Source: Prevotellaceae bacterium UBA4301
GTDB taxonomy: Bacteria; Bacteroidota; Bacteroidia; Bacteroidales; Bacteroidaceae
Assembly (NCBI GenBank): GCA_002395775.1
Contig: DGUV01000080.1
Span: 1 to 46,215 of the forward strand
Direction: 5' to 3'
Length of the DNA stretch: 46,215 nt
The translations under genes were made by a program, and so were the position numbers. Shown here piece by piece: positions 8,254 through 15,700 of the stretch; the first letter of the stretch is position 1, and each line of letters starts with the position of its first letter. Below the pieces are notes generated by a model. It had not been told where the DNA came from, searched no databases, and was given only the letters and a program-made list of their open reading frames with translations.

Positions 8254-8625
8254 GGTTTTGTTCAGAAGCACTATCAAGTGCCCGTGAAGCGTTATTGCCA
8301 GACGATGGACCTGAAGGACAATCCCGAACTGATTGCCGAATATCGCCGTCGTCATAGCAAGGAATCGGCATGGCCTGAAATACTTGACGGCATTCGTGAG
8401 GTAGGCATACTAGAGATGGAGATATACATCTTGGGCACGCGTCTGTTTATGATTGTGGAAACGCCACTCGACTTCGACTGGGATTCGGCAATGGCCCGTT
8501 TGGCCACCTTGCCTCGCCAACAGGAGTGGGAGGACTATATGGCCATCTTCCAGCAGTGTGCCGAAGGGGCTACCAGCGACGAGAAGTGGCAGATGATGGA
8601 ACGTATGTTCCACCTCTACGACTAA
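8191..8625 (+). CDS. RhaM-family sugar mutarotase, probably for L-fucose
   Basis: A 144-residue protein whose conserved part starts near residue 32 (VKRYCQTMDLKDNPELIAEY) and continues RRRHSKESAWPEILDGIREVGILEMEIYILGTRLFMIVE, characteristic of the L-rhamnose mutarotase family (about 105 residues). These small cytoplasmic dimers interconvert alpha and beta pyranose anomers. In this locus L-fucose is the likely substrate. The first ~30 residues, MNTSTQSHTAPSLKGRAGGES and on, are repeat-derived and closely similar to the N-terminus of the amidohydrolase at 2837. A GTG at 8284, two codons after another at 8278, could have been the ancestral start. The stop overlaps that of the convergent metY gene by two bases (8623-8624). 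Confidence 0.85.
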   Translation: MNTSTQSHTAPSLKGRAGGESGFVQKHYQVPVKRYCQTMDLKDNPELIAEYRRRHSKESAWPEILDGIREVGILEMEIYILGTRLFMIVETPLDFDWDSAMARLATLPRQQEWEDYMAIFQQCAEGATSDEKWQMMERMFHLYD

Positions 8626-9902
8626 TCCATCTTTTCCATGGCTTGCTGGAGGTCGGCGATGATGTCATCGACCGACTCAATGCCTATGGACAAACGGACA
8701 AGGTCGGGTGCAACACCGGCTTCGCGCAATTGCTCGTCCGAGAGTTGGCGATGGGTGTGACTGGCGGGATGCAGCACACAGGTGCGGGCATCGGCCACAT
8801 GGGTGACGATGGAGATGAAATCGAGGTTGTCCATAAACTTGATGGCGTCCTCGCGTGTGCCCTTCAGACCGAAGGCTATCACGCCACAGGTGCCCTGAGG
8901 CATGTACTTTTGCGCCAGGGTATGGTATTTGTTGGAGGGCAGACCTGCGTAGTTGACCCATGAGACGCGCGGATGCTGCTCCAGCCATTCGGCTACGCGT
9001 TGGGCGTTCTCGCAATGGCGTTGCATGCGCAGGTGCAGGGTCTCAAGTCCCAGATTCAGCAGGAAGGCGTTCTGAGGCGAAGCCATCGAACCGAGGTCTC
9101 GCATCAGTTGAGCCACCAGCTTGGTGGTGTAAGCCCCTTTCCCGAAAGCCTTTGTGTAGGTGAGTCCGTGGTAGCTCTCGTCGGGAGTGGTCAGTCCGGG
9201 GAACTTGTCTTGGTGTGCATCCCAGTCGAAATTGCCGCTATCGACCACAGCACCGCCCACCTGGGTGGCGTGGCCGTCCATATACTTGGTGGTGGAGTGG
9301 GTGACAATGTCAGCTCCCCACTCAATGGGGCGACAGTTGATGGGGGTGGCAAAGGTGTTGTCCACGATGAGGGGCACGCCGTGGCGATGGGCCATGCGGG
9401 CAAAGCGCTCGATGTCGAACACGTTGCCGCCGGGGTTGGAAATGGTCTCGCCGAAGAAGCATTTTGTGTTGGGGCGGAATTCCTGTTCGATGCGCTCGTC
9501 CGTCCAGTCGGGGTCAACGAAGGTGCATTCGATGCCCAGTTTCTTCATGGTCACGCCAAAGAGGTTGAACGTCCCGCCATAGATGTTGTTCGAAGTGATG
9601 AAGTGGTCGCCTGCCTCGCAAATGTTGAATACGGCATAGAAGTTGGCCGCCTGACCGCTTGAGGTCAGCACACAACCCACACCGCCTTCCAGCGCAGCAA
9701 TTTTTCGGGCCACGGCGTCAACCGTAGGGTTGGCCAGGCGGGTGTAGAAATATCCGTCGTCTTTCAGGTCAAACAGACGGGCCATCTGTTCGCTGGTTTC
9801 GTACTTGAATGTGGTGCTCTGGTAGATGGGCAGCTGCTGAGGCTCGCCCTTGGTGGGTTTCCATCCGCCGTGGATGCAGATGGTGTCGAGGTTCTTCTTC
9901 AT
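8622..9902 (-). CDS. metY: O-acetylhomoserine sulfhydrylase (PLP-dependent)
   Basis: A 426-residue Cys/Met-metabolism PLP enzyme starting MKKNLDTICIHGGW. The active-site lysine is K206 in HSTTKYMDGH. Other family marks are YTRLANPTVDAVARKIAALEGG, LTSSGQAANFYAVF, NNIYGGTFNLFGVTMKKLGI and VDNTFATPINCRPIEWGADI. A length of ~426 and the long central insertion favour O-acetylhomoserine aminocarboxypropyltransferase (MetY) over cystathionine enzymes, which are nearer 380-400. It would make homocysteine from O-acetylhomoserine and sulfide in the cytoplasm. It appears to have its own promoter in the 47-base gap after the GH43 gene. Confidence 0.9.
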   Translation of the reverse strand: MKKNLDTICIHGGWKPTKGEPQQLPIYQSTTFKYETSEQMARLFDLKDDGYFYTRLANPTVDAVARKIAALEGGVGCVLTSSGQAANFYAVFNICEAGDHFITSNNIYGGTFNLFGVTMKKLGIECTFVDPDWTDERIEQEFRPNTKCFFGETISNPGGNVFDIERFARMAHRHGVPLIVDNTFATPINCRPIEWGADIVTHSTTKYMDGHATQVGGAVVDSGNFDWDAHQDKFPGLTTPDESYHGLTYTKAFGKGAYTTKLVAQLMRDLGSMASPQNAFLLNLGLETLHLRMQRHCENAQRVAEWLEQHPRVSWVNYAGLPSNKYHTLAQKYMPQGTCGVIAFGLKGTREDAIKFMDNLDFISIVTHVADARTCVLHPASHTHRQLSDEQLREAGVAPDLVRLSIGIESVDDIIADLQQAMEKMD

Positions 9903-9918
9903 AGGAGTTCTGATGTTT

Positions 9919-9947
9919 CGTAACTGATTTCGGCCGACAAAGTTACG
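9919..9947 (-). promoter_or_regulatory. metY promoter with flanking inverted repeat
   Basis: The minus strand reads TAACTTTG at 9945-9938, an exact TAnnTTTG box. Transcription would start near 9931, 29 bases before the metY ATG. CGTAACT at 9919-9925 and AGTTACG at 9941-9947 form a perfect 7-base inverted repeat spanning the -7 box and the start site, an arrangement typical of a repressor site. The -33 region would fall in the 3' end of the upstream GH43 gene. Confidence 0.55.
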
Positions 9948-9949
9948 AA

Positions 9950-10939
9950 TTAATTTTTACAATCACGCCATTCACCCGTTTCGAAGTTTATTTCAAATTG
10001 GTCGCGATAGTAGAATTCGCACTCCGTACCCTTAAATGAAATGGGGAAGATGATGGTCTTCGACTCAGGCAGGGTGGGGTCCATCCAGCGGTCGCCCACA
10101 TAGAGATAGGTGGTCTGCTTCGTGCCCTTTATCTCCAGCACTGCGGCGGCTTGGGTGCGATAGGCCACTTCGTCGCCCACGTTCTTCAGTTGCGACCATC
10201 CGTCGTGCAGGTTGTCGCTGTAGGCATACTTGCACTGGTTGGGTGCCCATCCCGTGCAGGCACTGCTGAGCATGAAGTAGCGGTCGCCCACATGTACGAT
10301 GACGGGAGCCTCTCTCCGCTGGTGGGGGAAGAGTTGCGTGTGGTGGATGATGCTCAGGTAGTCGTCGGCCAACGTGAACAGTCCCAGATGCTGGTTCTCC
10401 TCGGTGGTTGATACGAAATAGGCTTGCCCGTCGGTGTCCTGAAAGATGTTGCAGTCGCGGCTCTTGATGTCCAGCGGACGTCCGCTCCATATCAGGCGAT
10501 AGGCTTCGTTCACCGAGTCGCTTTCGAAGCAGGCGGCCTCAGACGCTCCGTAGTTGCGCGACTCCCAGTGGCACCATACCACATACTTGCCTGTGCGGGG
10601 ATTGTGCATCAGCTTGGCCCGCTCAATCATGCGACTGCGGCCCAGTCGTGGGTCGGTCACACGGTTTTCTATAATCTTCCGTTCAAACTTCCAGTTTTGC
10701 AGGTCGGTGGAGGAGTAGAGATTGACGTCGGGGTTCCATGCATGGCTGCGGTCCTCGCCCACCATGTACCAGCGTCCGTTCTCATAGATAAAGCCTGGGG
10801 CGTGGGCTTGCACGCTCTCGCCTTCCTCCGTCATCCACAATTGCCCGTTGCGTATGGTTGTCCACTCGCCCTTACGGGCACTCACGGCCATTGTCATGCA
10901 CAGCATGAGAGCCTGCATGACGATACTTTTCGTCTTCAT
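9950..10939 (-). CDS. Secreted GH43-like glycoside hydrolase
   Basis: A 329-residue protein with a signal peptide (MKTKSIVMQALMLCMTMAVSA, cleavage after about residue 21) and five-bladed propeller features of glycoside hydrolase family 43: GFIYENGRWYMVGEDRSHAW, VNLYSSTDLQNWKFE, RDCNIFQDTDGQAYFVS and REAPVIVHVGDRYFMLSSACTGW. The Glu in REAP is the expected acid and the Asp in RDCN the expected pKa modulator. At the usual position of the catalytic base Asp the sequence reads QAHAPGF, with no Asp. That resembles GH43 subgroups active on galactans, where the base is missing or replaced. The substrate is unknown. No SusCD pair or other hydrolase lies nearby. It would act in the periplasm or outside the cell. 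Confidence 0.8.
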   Translation of the reverse strand: MKTKSIVMQALMLCMTMAVSARKGEWTTIRNGQLWMTEEGESVQAHAPGFIYENGRWYMVGEDRSHAWNPDVNLYSSTDLQNWKFERKIIENRVTDPRLGRSRMIERAKLMHNPRTGKYVVWCHWESRNYGASEAACFESDSVNEAYRLIWSGRPLDIKSRDCNIFQDTDGQAYFVSTTEENQHLGLFTLADDYLSIIHHTQLFPHQRREAPVIVHVGDRYFMLSSACTGWAPNQCKYAYSDNLHDGWSQLKNVGDEVAYRTQAAAVLEIKGTKQTTYLYVGDRWMDPTLPESKTIIFPISFKGTECEFYYRDQFEINFETGEWRDCKN

Positions 10940-11035
10940 AGTCCTAATTTTTACATTTATTTACATATAAGACCATATGAAATGGGATTAGGTTTAAATA
11001 ATGCTAAAACATTAGGCCATGTGGAACGAATTCGT

Positions 11036-11043
11036 TATATTTG
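11036..11043 (+). promoter_or_regulatory. -7 box for the dipeptidase gene
   Basis: TATATTTG matches TAnnTTTG. Transcription would start near 11050, about 31 bases before the ATG at 11081. No clear -33 TTTG is seen. Confidence 0.6.
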
Positions 11044-11080
11044 TGCGACAAATATATGAAACTTAATAAAACTACGGACT

Positions 11081-12529
11081 ATGACTATCAGAGAACTGAA
11101 CCCGAAGGCAGTGTGGGAGAACTTCTACCTGCTGACACAGGTGCCCCGTCCAAGCGGTCACCTTGAGAAAGTACAAGAGTTTTTGCTCCAGTGGGCAAAG
11201 GAACGTGGCATTGAGGCCTTTAAGGACAACGCCGAAAACATCGTTATGCGCAAGCCTGCCACACCAGGTATGGAAAACCGGAAGATGGCTACCCTGCAGG
11301 CCCACATGGACATGGTGCCCCAGAAGGTGGACGAGAGCCAGCACAACTTCGAGACCGACCCCATCGAGACCTATATCGACGGCGAATGGGTGAAAGCCAA
11401 GGGTACCACCCTGGGTAGCGACGACGGTATGGGCGTGGCTGCCATCATGGGCATCTTCGAGAGTAAGGACCTGAAGCACGGGCCGCTGGAGGCCCTGATT
11501 ACCGCCGACGAAGAGACCTGCATGTACGGCGTCAACCATCTCTCGGCTGATACGCTGAAGGGCGACATCCTGCTGAACATCGACAATGAGACGCTGGGTG
11601 AGTTCGTCATCGGCAGCGCTGGCGGTGTGAACATCAATTGTACGCTCGGCTACAAGGAAGTGGCTCCCGAGGAGGGTGACGTGGCCGTGAAGATAACACT
11701 GAAGAACCTGCGTGGCGGACACTCGGGCCTGGAGATTAACGAGGGTCGTGCCAATGCCAACAAACTGATGGCTCGTCTGGTTCGCCAGGCCATCATCGAC
11801 GACGATGCTCAGCTCTCATCGTGGCAGGGCGGAAACATGCGTAATGCCATTCCCCGTACGGCTGAGGTTGTGTTGACCATTCCTCGCGAGAATCTCGATG
11901 ACCTGCGCGAACTTGTTGACTATTGTTGTGAAACCTTTACACAGGAATATCGGGGTGTGGAAGAGAATTTGACCCTTTTCATCGAAGAAGTTGCCCTTCC
12001 CGCAGGCGTCGTTCCTCAAGAGATTCAGGACAATGTCATTGATGCTCTCGTGGCTTGTCATGACGGTGTGCTGAGGAACATCCCCTCCATACCCTCTGTG
12101 GTGGAGACCAGTTCGAACCTGGGCATCGTGAAGATTGCCGACGGCGAGGTCAGCATCCTCATCCTGGCCCGCTCGAGCAGCGAGACCATGATGGAATACA
12201 TCCAGGAGATGCAAGAATCGTGCTTCTCGATGGCTGGCATGAAGGTGACCTACAGCGGCCAGTATGGCGCATGGCAACCCAACTTCGACAGCCCCATCAC
12301 GGCCAAGATGGTTGAGGTGTACAACCGTATGTACCCCGATACGCCTGCCCGTGTGGAGGTTTGCCACGCAGGCCTGGAGTGCAGCATCATCGGTGGTGTC
12401 TATCCCCACATGGACCTCGTTTCGTTCGGTCCCACGCTGCGTTCGCCTCACACACCTGACGAGCGTTGTCTGATTCCGAGCGTCGAGAAGTTCTGGGACT
12501 TCCTCGTGAAGTTGCTGGAGGAGATTTAA
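11081..12529 (+). CDS. pepD: Aminoacyl-histidine dipeptidase, M20 family
   Basis: A 482-residue metallopeptidase of the PepD type: MTIRELNPKAVWENFYLLTQVPRPSGH at the start, LQAHMDMVPQK with the first zinc-ligand His, GTTLGSDDGMGVAA with the bridging Asp, and ITADEETCMYG with the catalytic and ligand Glu pair. A dimerisation domain follows (KNLRGGHSGLEINEGRANA), and the C-terminus has CHAGLECSIIGG and SFGPTLRSPHTPDE. PepD enzymes cleave unsupported dipeptides such as Xaa-His in the cytoplasm using two zinc ions. Length and motif order are normal. It is monocistronic or leads into the macroglobulin gene 124 bases downstream across repeat pair D. Confidence 0.93.
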   Translation: MTIRELNPKAVWENFYLLTQVPRPSGHLEKVQEFLLQWAKERGIEAFKDNAENIVMRKPATPGMENRKMATLQAHMDMVPQKVDESQHNFETDPIETYIDGEWVKAKGTTLGSDDGMGVAAIMGIFESKDLKHGPLEALITADEETCMYGVNHLSADTLKGDILLNIDNETLGEFVIGSAGGVNINCTLGYKEVAPEEGDVAVKITLKNLRGGHSGLEINEGRANANKLMARLVRQAIIDDDAQLSSWQGGNMRNAIPRTAEVVLTIPRENLDDLRELVDYCCETFTQEYRGVEENLTLFIEEVALPAGVVPQEIQDNVIDALVACHDGVLRNIPSIPSVVETSSNLGIVKIADGEVSILILARSSSETMMEYIQEMQESCFSMAGMKVTYSGQYGAWQPNFDSPITAKMVEVYNRMYPDTPARVEVCHAGLECSIIGGVYPHMDLVSFGPTLRSPHTPDERCLIPSVEKFWDFLVKLLEEI

Positions 12530-12547
12530 GAAAAAAGGAGAGAAAGA

Positions 12548-12716
12548 AACCTCCCCCAACCCCTCCAAGGAGGGGGTATGAGCCACTTTGAGAAAAACGG
12601 AGTGTTTAATAAGATTGTAAATCGCATTCATAAGTAATAATTATTGTAGGTACATGGAAAGTATAAGTCGGAAAGTGGTTCATGCCCCCTCCTTGGGAGG
12701 GGGTAGGGGGAGGTTC
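12548..12716. repeat. Inverted-arm repeat pair D (long matching arms)
   Basis: The left arm 12548-12592 and the reverse complement of the right arm 12669-12716 match over about 47 bases with few differences. The match includes unique outer sequence (ATGAGCCACTTT versus ATGAACCACTTT) as well as the palindromic core. The spacer of about 76 bases contains the ATG at 12654. The right arm is translated as HAPSLGGGRGR at the start of the macroglobulin-like protein. Because the arms match beyond the core, this copy is a good candidate for a recent, whole-unit insertion. Confidence 0.8.
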
Positions 12717-15700
12717 CTCCTTGTGCTGTTGTTGTTCGCCCTTCCTTCCTTGGCCAAGAACCAGGGTAAGGAACTCTCGGGGTTGTTGCTTTCCTATATG
12801 CAACTGGAGGAAGTGCATCCCGACAGTCTGGAACGCAACATCGACAACCTGAAGCAGCGGCGACTGCAATCGGCCGACCCCGCCGAACGGGCTGTGTATG
12901 CCGCAGCCATTGCTCGGCTCTATGGCGAGCGAATGTACTGGCGCAGCGTAGGCACGAACATGCGTGACTCGATGCTTGTGTGGTATGGTATTTCGTTGAG
13001 TGACAAACAGACCCTTGCGCAGACGAAGGCTCGGAAGTGGAAACCTTTCGTGGTTGTCGGCAAGGATGAAGGTTACTTCGGTGGCGATATGCTGAACGTC
13101 GTTTGGCGTAGCATGGTAGGGCAGGTGGACAAACGATTCCGCGATACCTGCCAAGTATTTCCGAAATTCGATGAATTGGTCGTTTTTTATCGTTCCATTG
13201 GTCGTCGAGAAGGAGCTTTCCTTTTGGCTCTCGACTCGTTGTACGACAGCGGAAGGGAAGTGAAGGAGGCCGACTTGCTGAAGATTCGTGACGAGTATGC
13301 CGACCTGCCACTTTGTGCCGAAATCTATCTGCGTTTGGGAACCGAAGGCGACAAGACACCCTTCCAGCGTCGCGATTGGCTGCAACAGGGCTTGGCAAAA
13401 TATCCCAAGTACAAGCGTAAAGCAGCTTTGCAGAATGCCCTTACGCGGCTGTCCGACCCATTTCTTGAGAGGGACATCCCGATGTGCGTATCCCCTGGCA
13501 AGCAGTATTGGTGGCGTTTCAAGGGGCGCAATGTGCAGTCGGTCGTCATCGACGGCAAGGAGCATGTCTTTCCGGAACATGACCCCGTAGATACGTTTAC
13601 TGACTCCATTCTGTGGACGTCCCCCAAGGTAGGCCGATACAAGTACACACTTGTCCCGCGCACCAAAGCCAAACTGACTGAGAAGATTAAGCCGGTGGAC
13701 CACTGGGTGAATGTAACCACCCTGCAGGATATCTTCCAAGTGATGCCCGATAGTTCGTTCCGAATCGTGGTGGTGGATCCAGAGACAGGTAAACCACAGC
13801 CCAACGTAACGCTAACGGCCTACAAGCCGACGGGTGACTTCAAAGACACCGTTTCCTATTTTGTCGGACAGACCGGTCAGGACGGAAAGATTCGAGTGCC
13901 TAAGTATGAGGTTGACGGGAGGAATCAACGATGGCGCAACCAGTTGACATATAAAATCTGCAGTCCCGACACGGCAGACTGGATTCTCGCCAATCATTAT
14001 TTCTATGGTATTGGCCGATGGACAGGCAAACCAACAAAGTCCGACCTGCATACCGAACTCTTTACCGACAGAGCCATCTACCGACCCGGTCAGACGGTAC
14101 ACGTGTGCGGACTCGCCTACACACAACTCGACTGGGATGCCGAGACCGCGGGCGAATGCAAGCATACGCTGAAGTTTTATGATTCGAACCATAAGCTGGT
14201 GGAGGAACGCATCGTGGAAGCTAATGAAATGGGCGTGTTCAGTGCAGACTTCGAGATACCCATAGGACGGAGGAACGGCAGTTTTTCCATTGAGGCCGAT
14301 AGTCGCGAACGCATCTATTTCCGTGTAGAGGAATACAAGCGTCCCACCTTTGAGGTGGTGCTCGACGATAGCCTTTATGTCAACGGCGATAGTTGCGAGG
14401 TTCGTGGTACTGCCAAGAACTATGACGGCAGTCCCCTGCGTGGGGCTCGCGTGACGGGAACCTACCATTGGCGTACGCCGTGGTTCCGCTATGGCAAACG
14501 TCTTCCCCAGAGCGAAGCCATGCCGCTCGACACGATTGAGACGGACGATAAGGGACGATTCGCATATAAATTCAAAATTCAAAATTCAAATATAGAACCA
14601 CGCAGGTCGCTTTCGGTTAACGTGGATGTGCTGAGCCAGCAGGGCGAAACGCACAACGTGCAGCATTGGTATTGGCGCGTGGCCGAACCCAAACCGCAGC
14701 CCGAACCCGTCAGGGTTGATTCCACATTCCTTGTACGTTGCGTGGCCGATACGTTCGCGCTTGGCAGGTCTGGCCGCATCGAGGTCACTACCAAACTTCA
14801 CGACGTCTATCTCTTCTATACCCTCTCGGCAGCCGGAAAGGTATGGAAGGACGAGATGGTGCGCCTGAGCAACGAAACTTTTGCGCTCGACATCCCCTAT
14901 CGTGAGGAATATGACCAAAGTCTGACGGCCTCGTTCTGCTTTGTGAAAGAGGGGAGAATCTATAAAGACACCAAGACCATCTATCTCATGCGGCCCGACA
15001 ATCGTCTTCAGGTGCATTGGGACACCTTCCGTGACCTCGCCCAGCCCGGACAGCAGGAGAAGTGGCGACTGACGCTTCGTCGTCCCGATGGTAAACCGGC
15101 CGATGCCAACTTGATGGTAGCGATGTATGACGCCTCGCTCAACTATTTTGCCCGCCATCAGTGGCACTTCAATATCGGTCGTGGTCATCGCACCTTTGGT
15201 GTTCCTTTCGATGCAAGTCCGCGCCTCAGTCTTGGCTCGTTGGGCTTAGGTGAATGGTACAATCAGAAGACACGGAAGGAACGCCCCATCAGTCTGACAG
15301 ACATCAATCCAGAACTCTTCCAGGTAGGGGCCTATACGCGTGCCATGGGGCGTGGCCCCATCATGTACAAGGCCGTTGCCAACACCATGATGGTGGCTTC
15401 GGCTGCGCCCAAGGCCGCTATGGTAGAGGAAAGTGCTATGGCTGATGCCGCACCGATGAATGCTTCCGTAATGCGCGAGACCGTAGTGCAGACAGATGCC
15501 GATGAAGGTGCGGAGGCCGAGACGGCCGAAACCATCAGCGTGCCGATGCGCGAGAATTTCAACGAGACGGCTTTCTTCTATCCCCAACTGCGAACAGACG
15601 ACAAGGGGCAAGTGAGCATCGCCTTCACCCTGCCCGAGAGCCTGACGCGTTGGAACTTGATGGGTGTGGCACATACCTCCGATATGATGTACACCAACCT

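Noticed and set aside
8191..8625. FucU (RbsD-type) fucose mutarotase
   Set aside because: The motifs (RRRHSKESAWPEI, MEIYILGTRLFMIVE) are of the RhaM fold family, not RbsD/FucU, although the substrate may be L-fucose.
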